Assembly: GCA_963757395.1 (NCBI GenBank)
Contig: CAVWRK010000020.1
Span: forward strand, 41,772-105,771
DNA length: 64,000 bases
Direction: 5' to 3'
Source of the DNA: DATAOG01 sp963757395
Lineage (GTDB): Bacteria > Pseudomonadota > Alphaproteobacteria > Geminicoccales > Geminicoccaceae
The notes below the pieces were generated by a model. The model had not been told where the DNA came from and ran no database searches. It saw nothing but the letters and a program-made list of their open reading frames with translations. A program made the translations under genes and the position numbers. Shown here piece after piece: positions 35,364 to 44,481 of the stretch. Within the stretch, counting starts at the first letter, position 1, and every line of letters begins with the position of its first letter.

Positions 35364-35597
35364 TCAGTCGTCGCCGCGGGTCAAAGCCATGATCTCGTCG
35401 GTGGTCAGCTTGACCGTGGCCGTCCCGCGAATCCGCTCGAACGGGTTCGGCTTCGGCGTTGTGTCCTGGTTGATCAGCACGATTCGACCATCCTGCGTCA
35501 CGTCGAACTCGACCATGCTGCCCGGTTCGATGCCGAGATAGTCGCGCACCCGTTTCGGGATCGTGATCTGGCCTTTGCGGGTGACTCGCGTCGCCAT
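35364..35597 (-). CDS. vapB: AbrB/MazE-type antitoxin (VapB-like)
   Basis: From the ATG at 35597 the 77-residue product begins MATRVTRKGQITIPKRVRDYLG, the SpoVT/AbrB swapped-hairpin DNA-binding domain, and has an acidic C-terminal tail that should bind the toxin. The open frame extends about 76 codons further upstream with non-family sequence, so the internal ATG is chosen. It is expected to neutralise VapC and repress the pair's promoter. Confidence 0.88.
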   Translation of the reverse strand: MATRVTRKGQITIPKRVRDYLGIEPGSMVEFDVTQDGRIVLINQDTTPKPNPFERIRGTATVKLTTDEIMALTRGDD

Positions 35598-35757
35598 CAG
35601 GGAACCTCGGTAATACGTCGCCTTCCGACGGTAATACCTAAGCGCGGCGAGCTGACGGTCAACAATCCGGGCCTGGTTTGATCGGCTGTGGCCAGGGAGC
35701 GGGTTCGGCGCTACATCAAGGGCATCGCGAATAGCCGGCCAAACAGGGGAGGCAAGC

Positions 35758-36483
35758 ATGGCCCGGGTGGCATTGGTGACCGGGGGGACGCGCGGGATCG
35801 GCGCGGCGATCTCGATCGCGCTCAAGGAGGATGGCTACAAGGTGGCGGCCAACTACGGCGGCAACGATGACGCGGCGAACGCGTTCAAGGACAAGACCGG
35901 TATCCAGGTCTTCAAGTGGGACGTCGCCGACTTCGAGGCCTGCCAGGCGGGCATCCAGAAGGTCGAGGCCGAGGTCGGGCCGGTCGACGTGCTGGTCAAC
36001 AACGCCGGCATCACGCGCGACACCACGCTGCACCGGATGACGGTCGAGCAGTGGCGGGCGGTGCTCGCGACCAACCTGGATTCGGTGTTCAACATGACCC
36101 GCGGCGTGATCGAGGGCATGCGCGCGCGCAACTTCGGGCGGATCGTCAGCATCAGCTCGATCAACGGCCAGAAGGGCCAGTTCGGCCAGGCCAACTACTC
36201 GGCCGCCAAGGCCGGCCTGATCGGCTTCACCAAAGCAGTTGCCCAGGAGAACGCGGCCAAGGGAATCACGGTCAACGCGGTGGCGCCCGGCTACATCGGC
36301 ACCGAGATGGTGCGCGCCGTGCCCGAGGAGGTCCTGAAGTCGAAGATCCTGCCGCTGATCCCGGTCGGGCGGCTGGGCGAGCCCGAGGAGGTGGCGCGCT
36401 GCGTCGTGTTCCTCGCGAGCGAGGCGGCGGGCTTCATCACCGGCTCGACGCTGACCGCCAACGGCGGCCAATACATGGCATGA
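35758..36483 (+). CDS. phaB: acetoacetyl-CoA reductase
   Basis: This 241-residue SDR has TGGTRGIG (residues 8-15), NNAG (81-84), and the catalytic Ser, Tyr147 and Lys151 in YSAAK. It has the PhaB-type segment SINGQKGQFGQANYSAAKAG. It reduces acetoacetyl-CoA to (R)-3-hydroxybutyryl-CoA with NADPH in polyhydroxybutyrate synthesis, acting on the product of the phaA thiolase at 28 kb. A good ribosome site (ggggaggc) precedes the ATG. Confidence 0.93.
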   Translation: MARVALVTGGTRGIGAAISIALKEDGYKVAANYGGNDDAANAFKDKTGIQVFKWDVADFEACQAGIQKVEAEVGPVDVLVNNAGITRDTTLHRMTVEQWRAVLATNLDSVFNMTRGVIEGMRARNFGRIVSISSINGQKGQFGQANYSAAKAGLIGFTKAVAQENAAKGITVNAVAPGYIGTEMVRAVPEEVLKSKILPLIPVGRLGEPEEVARCVVFLASEAAGFITGSTLTANGGQYMA

Positions 36484-36506
36484 GGGATGCGCGCGACGGG
36501 GCGCGC

Positions 36507-37882
36507 TCAGGAGGCGCGGCGCAGGCCGAAGGGTTGCATCCCGCTGAACGCGCGGGCGACCAGCGCGGCCGCGTCGTCCCCTGGCGCCAGCTCGGCGGTG
36601 CCGGTGGCGAGCGCGACGTAGAGCGGTTGGCCGACGCCGACCTCGAGCGGCATCTGGGTCAGGATCGAAGCGATGCGCTTGCCCGCGACCGCGGCCTCGG
36701 CAGCGTTGGCGCCATCGATCACCAGGCAGAACCGGTCGTCACCATGGCGCGCCGGCAGGTCCTCGGCGCGTGAGCTGCGGACGATGATCCCGCCGAGCTG
36801 CGCCAGGACCTGATCGCCGGCGGCATAGCCGCAGGTGCGGTTGATCTGGCCCATGCCGGCGACATCGAAGCTGGCGAGCGCGAGCGGGGTTGGGGAGCGG
36901 CGGTTGCGGGCGATCAGCTGCTCGAGGTAGGCGTGCAGGAAGCCGTGACCGAAGAGGTGGGTCAGGCGGTCGGTGGTCGCCGGCAGCCGGGTGCCCGCGA
37001 GCCAGCCGCGCAGCCGGCGGCGCAGCCGCTGCTGGCGCACCCAGCCCTGCACCCGCAGGCGTAGCACTTCGGGTTGGAATGGTTGAAACAGGACGTCTGA
37101 AACCCCCCACTCGAATGGCAGCGAGCGGTCCGGAAAGTTCTCGGTCCGGCCGATCAGCAGTACCGGCAGATCGAACAGCTCGATGTCCGACCGGATGGCG
37201 GCGCACAGCCGCTGCAGCTCGTCGTGGTCGCGGCTCGACGTGATCAGGACGACGTCGAAATCGTCACGGCGTAGGCGCTCGAGCGCGCTCTCGGCGGTCT
37301 CGGCATAGCCAGCGGTGGCGGCGCCGCCGAGCGCGGTCATGACCTGGATCTTCTCGCCGCCGGCGGGTCCGATCAGCAGGATTCCGAGCCGGTCCGATGG
37401 CCGGCACACCCGGCATCTCCGGCGCTGGCGAGACGCCGAACTCGCTCAAGACCGCCTCGCGCCGGTGCTGTTCGATCTCCATCGCGGCGAGGCGTGCGAG
37501 CGCCCGGATGCGGGCGAACAGCTCGCTGTCGTCGACCGGCAGCATGAGGATGTCGTCGGCGCCGAGCGCCAGAGCATGCGCGGCCACCGCGGCCGCGTCG
37601 TCGGGCGTGGCGATCACGGCCGGCAGCGAACGGGTGCGGGGATCGGTCTTGATCTGGGTCAGCAGCGCCATGCCGTCCTCGACCCAGGCGTCGATCAGGA
37701 CGAGGTCGGCCGCGCCGTCCGCCAGCGCCGCAATCGCGTCGCCGTGGCTCATGGCAACCGTACAGCTCACAGCCCCAACCGCGCAGGCGCGCACAGACGA
37801 ACTCGAGCGGCTGGCTCGGCCGCTGCACGACGATGAGACGAGTGGGTGGCGCCATGAGTTGGGGTTTGTCCTGATCGGCCAT
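36507..37882 (-). pseudogene. PleD-like REC-REC-GGDEF protein broken by two frameshifts
   Basis: Three overlapping minus-strand frames together spell one PleD-type protein. The first frame, from the ATG at 37882 (MADQDKPQLM), gives the start of a receiver domain. After about 37762 a second frame carries AMSHGDAIAALADGAADLVL to SELFARIRALARLAAMEIEQ. After about 37405 a third frame carries DRLGILLIGPAGGEKIQV, a second receiver domain and a GGDEF-like domain. The GGEEF motif reads GDDRF in RHGDDRFC, so cyclase activity is doubtful. Both shifts look like one extra base (a T near 37762, an A near 37405). PleD makes c-di-GMP at cell poles in relatives. The gene may be decayed or the shifts may be sequence errors. 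Confidence 0.75.
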
Positions 37883-38236
37883 GAGCTTACGGCCAAGGTC
37901 GTTAAGATTCCGTAGATCGCGGACGAGGCGGACGCCGGCGAGGAATCCGGTCGGCGGCGGCGGGGCCAAGCCCGGCACCAGGCAGCCGGTAAGTTCAATC
38001 AATCTGCTAGAGTAGACGATCAACATATTGCAAACAAAGATGTCTGCTCGACCGAGCATGGCGATTCGCGACTGGCGGCGGGGCGGGCCGGGGTGGCGCA
38101 GAAGATACGCTCGGCGGTGCAACCGCTTGAAAGCTGTGGAAAATGCTTGCAGGTTGGTCGAGTCGGTGGAATAATTCTACTATAAGGATATAAGACCAGG
38201 ACGCCGGCCTCGGTCTGAGCAGTGGAGAGCGTGCAG
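37883..38236. other. 354-base region between the PleD-like gene and the GIY-YIG gene
   Basis: No gene was supported here. The right part (38160-38200) is AT-rich (attctactataaggata) and could hold the promoter of the GIY-YIG gene, with a weak ttgcag box at 38147. Confidence 0.45.
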
Positions 38237-38545
38237 ATGCCGATCAATGGCGACAAACATCGCTTCACGCGCAAGAACGTGGAGTTGGCGCCCGATGCGC
38301 CGGGGGTGTACGCGCTGTTCGACAGCAGCGAGGTGGCTTACTACGGCCGGGCGCATGGCGGTAGCGACACGATCCGGGCCCGGCTCTGTGAGCATCTGGC
38401 TGGCCGTCAGGCGCCCGGGCGGGTGAAGGCCAAGCTTTTCAGCTACGAGGTCACCCGCTACCCGATGAGCCGCGAGCGCGCCCTGCTCGAGGAGCACAAG
38501 CGCAACACCTGGCGGCTGCCGGAGTACAACGTCGCCGCGGCATGA
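38237..38545 (+). CDS. GIY-YIG-like nuclease-fold protein
   Basis: The 102-residue protein has GVYALFDSSEVAYYG, that is GVY at residues 23-25 and YYG at 35-37, spaced as in GIY-YIG domains. Arg and Glu residues follow (RARLCEHLAG, RERALLEEH) and could complete the active site. The ATG at 38237 has a ggagag ribosome site 7 bases upstream. It is a free-standing short domain of unknown role; such proteins can be DNA nucleases or decayed forms. Confidence 0.7.
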   Translation: MPINGDKHRFTRKNVELAPDAPGVYALFDSSEVAYYGRAHGGSDTIRARLCEHLAGRQAPGRVKAKLFSYEVTRYPMSRERALLEEHKRNTWRLPEYNVAAA

Positions 38546-38689
38546 AGCCTCTGCGCGCTCGTGCTCGATGGCCCCGCGAGCCCGACCGGTCGTCCCCGGA
38601 TACGTCCGCGGATCCTGATGCTCTTGCCTTGAGATGGCGATCGGATTGCCGTCTCCGATTGACCCGTGCGGAGTGCCAGACGAGCAGCA

Positions 38690-39808
38690 CTACCACCTCA
38701 GTCTCCCCCTGCCTTCGATCGCCCAGATGCTTTCGACGGCACCGTTCCGGATGCCATAGAGATGGTCATGAAGATGGACCGTCGTATCGGCGCAGCCGAC
38801 CGCGAATTCCAGCCGGTCGCCAACCCGCGGAGTGTCCCGCGGCCGCTCCAACTCGATGATCGTGTGCTCGGCATTGAGCCGCACCGATCGCACCTCCGGC
38901 AGGTCAAGGGGCAGGGGAAGCGCCGTGTCGGCGCTCATGGCCTTCTTGCCGAAATCGCAGATCACCCGCGTCGGATGCGGCCGGCTCGTCACCGTGGCCA
39001 TCAGGGTCAAGGCGTAGTCGTGATCGACGCCGTACTCCATCCGGTAGCGCACGTCGCAGAACACACCGCCGCCAGCCTGCAATTCGGTCACACCCGGGCA
39101 GGGCGCGCTCAGCCAGTAGGTCGCCGTGCCCCCGCAGCTCACGATGTCGATCGCAAATCCGGCGGCGCGGCAGAGATCGGCCGTCGCCGCGACCAGCCGC
39201 AAGGCGGCCTGCACGGCGTGCGCCTTGCCCACCGGGTCCTTCACCCGGGCGGCATGCGCTTCCCAGGTCATCAATCCCCGTAGCCGCAGGCCGGGGAGGT
39301 CGGTGATGCGGCGCATGAAGGCGAGCGTCGCCTCGCCGCCGTCGACACCCGCACGGTTCTGCCCGGTATCGACCTCGATCAGGACCGGGACGGCCACGCT
39401 CTTGGCAACGGCTGCCGCGTTGATCTCGCGCGCGTTGTGCTCGCTGTCGAGCGCCACCGTGACGCTTGCCTCGGATGGAAGGTTCGCGAGCCTGGCCGCC
39501 TTCGCCGGGCCCACGACCTGATTGGCGACCAGGATCTCGCGAATTCCGGCCGCGGCCATGACCTCCGCCTCGCCAAGCTTGGCGCAGGTGACGCCGATGG
39601 CCCCCGCCTGCAGCAGCAGCTGCGCGATGGCGGGCGTCTTGATGCCCTTCGTATGCGGCCGCCATTGGACCCCGGCCGCGCGGCAGACCTCCGCCATCCT
39701 GCGGACATTGGCGCCGAAGGCGTCCAGATCCAGCAGGAGCACCGGTGTGTCGAGCGTCTCCTTCGGCAGGCCGATCTCGTCGGGAACCCGGAGGTCTGAT
39801 GTGGTCAC
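38690..39808 (-). CDS. DSD1-family PLP enzyme (D-threonine aldolase/D-serine dehydratase type)
   Basis: A strong Shine-Dalgarno (GGAGGAAA on the minus strand) lies 8 bases before the GTG at 39808 and decides this start, giving 372 residues. The N-terminal alanine-racemase-like barrel has RPHTKGIKTP, with Lys54 as the likely PLP lysine, and LIEVDTGQNRAGV. The C-terminal beta domain ends with VHLHDHLYGIRNGAVE. The segment before it reads FAVGCADTT, whereas well-studied members have a His-x-Cys metal site there; the His is missing here. Substrate is uncertain: a D-hydroxyamino acid is likely. Confidence 0.8.
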   Translation of the reverse strand: MTTSDLRVPDEIGLPKETLDTPVLLLDLDAFGANVRRMAEVCRAAGVQWRPHTKGIKTPAIAQLLLQAGAIGVTCAKLGEAEVMAAAGIREILVANQVVGPAKAARLANLPSEASVTVALDSEHNAREINAAAVAKSVAVPVLIEVDTGQNRAGVDGGEATLAFMRRITDLPGLRLRGLMTWEAHAARVKDPVGKAHAVQAALRLVAATADLCRAAGFAIDIVSCGGTATYWLSAPCPGVTELQAGGGVFCDVRYRMEYGVDHDYALTLMATVTSRPHPTRVICDFGKKAMSADTALPLPLDLPEVRSVRLNAEHTIIELERPRDTPRVGDRLEFAVGCADTTVHLHDHLYGIRNGAVESIWAIEGRGRLRW

Positions 39809-39839
39809 GCGCTTTCCTCCACCGCGGTGTCCCGGCAGG

Positions 39840-40280
39840 ATGGCCTCGATCATCGCGACCACGGGGCTGCCCAACCGCGCCGTCTATGCGGCGTCCAAGG
39901 GCGCCGTGCTGGCGCTCACCCGCTCGATGCAGGTCGACTACGGGCCGCTCGGCATTCGCGTCAACGCGCTGCTGCCGGGGACGATCTTCACGCCGCTGCT
40001 GGACGCCGTTCTGCAGGTGTCGTTCCCGAGCGAGGCCGAGGCGCTGGCGGCGATCCGGAGCCGCCAGCTGACCGATGCGCCTGGCCGGTCCGAGGACGTG
40101 GCCAAGGCCGCCCTGTTCCTGGCATGGGGCGAGGCGATGGCGGAGCATGCCGAGATTCTGGAGGCGTTCTTGTATCGCGACCCCGATGGCGCCGAAGCCG
40201 CAATGCGCAGGAATCTCAGCCGAGCCGTCGAGCTGCTGCATCACGAAGCGGATCTGATCGAGCGAAATGGCGTCGTGTAG
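39840..40280 (+). pseudogene. chimeric remnant: SDR fragment fused in frame to GntR (FCD) C-terminal fragment
   Basis: One open frame of 146 codons joins two unrelated pieces. The first part (39840 to about 40122) is the second half of an SDR: TTGLPNRAVYAASKGAVLAL with the YxxxK motif, VNALLPGTIFTP, RSEDVAKAALFLA. The second part (about 40123 to 40280) reads AEHAEILEAFLYRDPDGAEA and AMRRNLSRAVELLHHEADLI, the last helices of the FCD ligand domain of GntR regulators. The SDR lacks its nucleotide-binding half and the regulator lacks its HTH. The piece is a deletion scar and its ORF has no clear function. Confidence 0.72.
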
Positions 40281-40974
40281 CCCTACGGCCCGAGCATCGG
40301 CCTGCACGTCCGCGCTCGACCGCGGCGATCGTTTTGGGACGGCACCAGCGGTGGACGAGAGCTCGGCGGTCGGCCCGCAGAGGCCCGGAAAGTCGGCCGT
40401 TTTTCGCGGACGATGGCGGACTGTCCGCCATTCATGACTTTAAATAACTGAATAAAAAGTGAATTTGCAGATACGTCAGTTCAGACCCCACATTAATCCC
40501 CACGTCGAGTCCGGCGTTGCGTCTTCCGGGTGGCCTTATGAACCTCCTGGGAGGACATTCGCCGAGCAGCAGGGCAGACACGGAGCGCAGCTGTCCCCCG
40601 GTCGTTGCCGGACTGCCGGCGGCTAAATCTTAGTCGCAGCATCCCGGAGGGCAGGTCCTGAACTCGAGCGGTCGTCATCACCCGAGTCTCCTTAGCCACC
40701 GTTTTCGTTCGCCGCCGAGCAAGTGGCACCTCCCACCAACGCTCATCCTTCCGGTGCCGGTTGACCATGACCGTCCGCCCGGCAAGGTCATCCATTGGAC
40801 CGGCCGGACGATGGCCAACCTCACACGGTCGTCTTCTGGCTCGGTGCAGGCATCTGGTCAGCGCAGCGACGCAGATCTTGACGGCGGGGTTCGATTTCCG
40901 AGTCAACTTGGGGGAGGACCACGCGCAGCGGGCTTCCGTTTGCGCCGCGGCAACTTTCATTCGGAGAAAGTCAA
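40281..40974. other. 694-base region without a supported gene; contains one partial repeat copy
   Basis: Short open frames on both strands have no recognisable family. There is an AT-rich stretch at 40435-40475. A half copy of the GTGGCACC repeat lies near 40718. This is the left border of the mobile DNA region. Confidence 0.5.
40718..40765 (+). repeat. partial copy of the GTGGCACC repeat
   Basis: The sequence gcaagtggcacctcccacca, then cgctcat and ggtgccgg, resembles the left half of the two longer copies at 43012 and 49720. It ends near a ggtgcc motif. It is weaker than the other two and its boundaries are approximate. Confidence 0.4.
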
Positions 40975-41490
40975 ATGCCTGCCAAAAAGCCAAGCGGTCT
41001 CAAACGGCTGCAGGGTACCTACCGGATGGATCGAGCAAATCATTACGAACCTATGCCGCTTCGGGGAACATTGCCTTGCCCGGCATGGCTCGATGATGTT
41101 GCTGGCCATTACTGGGACACGATTTCGGCTCAGGTTCATGGTATGTACGTGCTGACCGAGCTCGACGGTCATGCCCTGGCGCTCCTCTGCTCAGCGATGG
41201 CTGAATACCGGGCCGCCCCGGCCGTCATCCTTACTGACGGGCCAACCTACGAATGCCTGACCAAGTCCGGTGACCGCATGCGCCGGCAGCGCCCTGAGGT
41301 CGCGATTGCCCAGGATGCATGGCGGCGGGCAAAGATGATGCTGGAGCAGTTCGGGCTGACCCCTGCTACTCGATCTAGGGTCGAGGCAGCACCCGAGGTT
41401 GCTCATCCAAATAGTGTTTTCGCACGGCTCAGTCGAGGGAGGTTCGCCCTCGGCGCTGCCACCTCCGTCTCAAACGGTGGTGCAGATTGA
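40975..41490 (+). CDS. P27-family phage terminase small subunit (probably remnant)
   Basis: The 171-residue product (MPAKKPSGLKRLQGTYRMDR) shows the P27 pattern: PCPAWLDDVAGHYWDTI, LTELDGHALALLCSAMAEYR, a short G-rich hairpin, then EQFGLTPATRSRVE. Such subunits recognise phage DNA for packaging. No large terminase gene follows; instead the 3' end runs into a P-type ATPase fragment, so the last 35 residues (after ATRSRVEAAPE) are probably not native. It is an isolated phage relic. Confidence 0.7.
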   Translation: MPAKKPSGLKRLQGTYRMDRANHYEPMPLRGTLPCPAWLDDVAGHYWDTISAQVHGMYVLTELDGHALALLCSAMAEYRAAPAVILTDGPTYECLTKSGDRMRRQRPEVAIAQDAWRRAKMMLEQFGLTPATRSRVEAAPEVAHPNSVFARLSRGRFALGAATSVSNGGAD

Positions 41491-41571
41491 AGGCCAGGAA
41501 GTTGAAGGTCTCCGGTTTGCCGAGCCCGCGCTGGGCGCGTCGGGCCGCCGCATGGCGGCCGAACTCGAACA

Positions 41572-41870
41572 GGCGGACGCCGAGCGGGTCGCCAGCGACA
41601 CCATGCTCGCGCAGATCGTCCAGATGGTCGCCGAGGCCCAGCGCTCGCGGGCGCCGATCCGGAGGCTGGTCGACGTGGTCGCGGGCTGGTTCGTACCGGC
41701 GGCGGTCGGGGTCGCGCTCGTCGCCTTCATCGCCTGGGCGATCTTCGGCCCGTCCCCCGCCATGACCTACGCGCTGGTCGCCGCGGTCTCGGTCCTGATC
41801 ATCGCCTGTCCCTGTGCGCTCGGGCTCGCGACGCCCATGTCGATCATGGTCGGCACCGGGCGAGGCGTCC
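41572..41870 (+). pseudogene. core fragment of a heavy-metal P1B-type ATPase
   Basis: The frame contains DTMLAQIVQMVAEAQRSRAP, DVVAGWFVPAAVGVALVAF and SVLIIACPCALGLATPMSIM, the CPC ion-binding helix of copper-type exporters. It breaks off before the DKTGT phosphorylation loop and lacks the metal-binding N-terminus. Only the A-domain end and two membrane helices remain. It cannot be active. Confidence 0.8.
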
Positions 41871-42083
41871 AGGGCCTCGTTGAGGGCCTCTCTACCGACA
41901 GCGCGGCGCAAGAACAAGTTCGTGTTCTACGGCATCGCCGATGATCCTGCCTTTAAGCCTGCTCGGGCACTGCAGCAAATCGCCGAACGCAACGGGCGCC
42001 AACAGCGCCGAGATGTAGCAGCTAATCGGAATGGCGCGCCGCTGGGCTGCCTGTCGCTATCGGCCGCGCATCGTAGCGTTAGC

Positions 42084-42455
42084 CTACTTGGGGGCGAGCA
42101 CCCTGAATAGCGGTGCGTTGGCGCAGAACAGCTGCGGATCGTCGATGCTCTCCCGTACGAGCCAGCGTCGGCAGCGGCGCACATCTTGGCAGTTCACACA
42201 GATGATCTCGGCGTCGCCAACAGCACCACACAGGTCGAGCGGTACTCGCGCGAGATCGACACGGTAACGCTGCGCTATCTGCCTGAACTCGGGCCGGGTG
42301 CCCGGACGCGCTGGGCGAAAGTCGAGGGACGGCGACCCTGCTCCGCGCGAGCTGCGACCGATCGGACCGGCACCGAGCGCGCACAGCCAAGCTCTACGCA
42401 GAGACACGACCAGCCGGTGGACCCTGTCGTTGAGCCTGATCAGAAAGGTACCCAT
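42084..42455 (-). CDS. DUF6455-like cysteine-rich protein
   Basis: The 123-residue frame ends with AEIICVNCQDVRRCRRWLVR and FCANAPLFRVLAP, matching the CxxC...CRxWL...FCPNA pattern of DUF6455 proteins, which are small alphaproteobacterial proteins of unknown function. The N-terminal MGTFLIRLNDRVHRL also resembles that family. The middle (residues 35-60) is unusual. It lies among mobile debris but appears intact. Confidence 0.6.
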   Translation of the reverse strand: MGTFLIRLNDRVHRLVVSLRRAWLCALGAGPIGRSSRGAGSPSLDFRPARPGTRPEFRQIAQRYRVDLARVPLDLCGAVGDAEIICVNCQDVRRCRRWLVRESIDDPQLFCANAPLFRVLAPK

Positions 42456-42626
42456 GGCCGTCGCCCACTCTCGTTTGCCGAAGCGTGCCTCGCCGCGACC
42501 GCCAAGCGCATTGATCTACGTCAAAATCCCTTGCATCAGTCGGGCTCACAGACGCGCTCGAGACCATCGCGGTGTTGATTCGGAGGGCCAAGCTGTTCAA
42601 GGGCCGGCGATGCCCACTCCACCACC

Positions 42627-42945
42627 TCAAATTGCGAACCAGGTTTGGCTGTTGGCCTCGACGTTGAGCGAGGCGCCGGCAAAGTCCCAGACCGACAGCT
42701 CGAAGATGTCACCGGCGTTCACCGGCAACGTCAGGCTTGTGAGGTTCTGGCCGGTGAGCCCGGCCGCGCCGTGGCCCGCCATGGACTGGCCCCGGAAGGC
42801 CGCACCGTTCTTCGTGACCAGCGCCTGGCGCTCGCCGGCGGCGCTGATCCGACCGTCGGTCCCAACCCCTGCCTCGGCCCAATTCGGCGGCCGCCGTTCT
42901 ACGCCCAGTCGGTGCTGGCAGACTTCTTCAAGTCCAGTCAGGTGA
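42627..42945 (-). pseudogene. possible phage tail-like C-terminal fragment
   Basis: A minus-strand frame ending at the stop at 42627 reads RQALVTKNGAAFRG and then LTSLTLPVNAGDIFELSVWD, followed by EANSQTWFAI. The pattern of a KNG loop, an AGD-FEL strand and a final TWFAI resembles C-terminal beta-sandwich domains of phage tail and related structural proteins. Upstream the coding signal changes frame and breaks up. No start codon can be assigned. This is a family impression, not a firm match. Confidence 0.35.
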
Positions 42946-43011
42946 TCGTATTCAGACGACCCCGTTCTTTCGCGCCACCAATGGCGTCCGCCACGGCCGT
43001 CGCCCCAGCCG

Positions 43012-43208
43012 CAGAGACCACCCGACTGATTGCGACCACTCGGGTCCCCGGGGCAACCCGATCGAACTCATCGGCGCAAGTGGCACCGGCGTTCAAGGCA
43101 TTGATTCAACTCTCATCCCCACGCCGTGCCACTTGCGCCAAGGCGTTCGATCCCGTGTCGGTGCCACATGCGCTTATACCAGGTAGGTGAAGTGGCACCG
43201 GCACCGAG
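43012..43208 (+). repeat. GTGGCACC repeat, copy A
   Basis: This about 195-base segment matches 49720-49915 over its length with many differences. It contains gtggcacc at about 43080, gtgccac at about 43126, ggtgccac at about 43160 and gtggcacc at about 43192, in alternating orientation, and a short hairpin (acccga / tcgggt) at the left. The arrangement recalls the multiple terminal transposase-binding sites of IS21-family elements. No istA or istB gene is nearby. Confidence 0.7.
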
Positions 43209-43209
43209 A

Positions 43210-43978
43210 CTCGTAAGTGGCCAGCGCGCGGGTCGGCCCTGACCGTCGCGCGAGAGTCGGACGCCGCCGGCGAGGTGACCAAACGGCGTATCTGCGTGAC
43301 CGGCCTTCGCGGCGGCAAGCCCTGGACCAGGGGCGCGGTCTACAAGGTGCTCGCCAACCGGATCTACCTCGGCGAGGCGGTGCACAAGGGTGTGGCGTAC
43401 CCCTGGCGAGCACGCTGCGATCGTCGGCCAGCGCACGTGGGAGAAGGCGCACGCGGTCATGGCCGAGCCGGCGCACCGACGCGGGGCTGCGGACGAGGGC
43501 ACAGGTGCCAGCGCTGCTGAAGGGCCTGATCTTCGGTCCAAACGGCCGGCCGATGTCGCCGTGCCACACCCGCCGACGCGGGCGGGTCTACAGGTACTAC
43601 GTGACGCGCGAGGCGATCTCCGACGGCTACGAGACCTGCCCGGTCACCAGCGTGCCGGCTGCCGACGTCGAGGGCACGGTTCTCGACCGTGTGCAGAAGC
43701 TGCTTGCTGCATCGGAGCTGGTCGCGCGGACGTGGGCCGCCGCGAGGCGGGAAGGCGACGACGAGATCACCGAGCGCGAGGTCACGGTCCTGCTCGCCGA
43801 CTTCGCCACGGTCTGGAACGAGCTGTTCCCGGCCGAGCAGGCGCGGATCGTCCAGCTCCTGGTCGAACGGGTCGACGTCCAGGAGGAGGCGCTCGAGGTG
43901 CGGATCAGGGCCGAGGGGCTGGCAAGCCTGGTCGGCGATTTGCGGCCGGGCGACGAGCCGACGGTGAGGGCGACGTGA
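43210..43978 (+). pseudogene. large serine recombinase remnant, C-terminal half, frameshifted
   Basis: Three successive frames carry recombinase segments: GGKPWTRGAVYKVLANRIYL with GEAVHKG in one, PGEHAAIVGQRTWEKAHAVM in the next, then QVPALLKGLIFGPNGRPMSP and RVYRYYVTREAISDGYETCP in the third. The N-terminal catalytic domain with its serine is missing; the 5' edge abuts repeat copy A. These proteins integrate phages and transposons. Two frameshifts plus the truncation make it inactive. Confidence 0.82.
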
Positions 43979-44481
43979 TGGGCGGCGTCCAGACCCGGCT
44001 CGACGGCACGACGGTGGTCGTCCGAATTCCGATGCGGTTCCAGCGCCGCGGCGGCCGCAAGCGGATCGTCACCCCCGACGGAACCGCGATTGTGCCGACC
44101 TTGAAGCCGCAGCCTGACGGTACGTTGGTCAAGGCGTTGGCGCGTGCATGGCGATGGCAGCGGCAGCTCGATGAGGAAGTGCACGGCTCCGTCAGTGACA
44201 TCGGAAACGCGGAGGGCATCTCGAAGAGCTACGTGAGCCGGATATTGCGGCTGGCCCTGCTGGCGCCGGACATCATCGAGTCGATCCTTGAAGGGCGATC
44301 GGATCGCGCGCTCTTGCTGGAGCAGCTCGAGCGGCCGCTGTCGGCAAACTGGGCGGAACAGCGCAAATATCTGAGACAGAGTAGCTGCAGGCCCATTTGC
44401 TGCGTTTCCGACCTCGACTGGAGCGCCGCCCGTAGCGCTGGAGATACCCGGCTGGCGTCAAGCGTCGAGTACGACAACTAG
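43978..44481 (+). CDS. recombinase-associated HTH protein
   Basis: The 167-residue product starts at an ATG overlapping the recombinase stop (TGATG). The C-terminal half has SDIGNAEGISKSYVSRILRL, a ParB-like helix-turn-helix, followed by ALLAPDIIESILEGR. Small proteins with this layout commonly follow serine recombinases in alphaproteobacteria; the function is unknown. The last 35 residues (after PLSANWAEQRKYL) look altered, so the end may be damaged. Confidence 0.6.
   Translation: MGGVQTRLDGTTVVVRIPMRFQRRGGRKRIVTPDGTAIVPTLKPQPDGTLVKALARAWRWQRQLDEEVHGSVSDIGNAEGISKSYVSRILRLALLAPDIIESILEGRSDRALLLEQLERPLSANWAEQRKYLRQSSCRPICCVSDLDWSAARSAGDTRLASSVEYDN

Noticed and set aside
40493..40993. 166-codon minus-strand open frame left of the terminase gene
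   Set aside because: It overlaps the terminase start region and has a highly basic composition with no recognisable domain.
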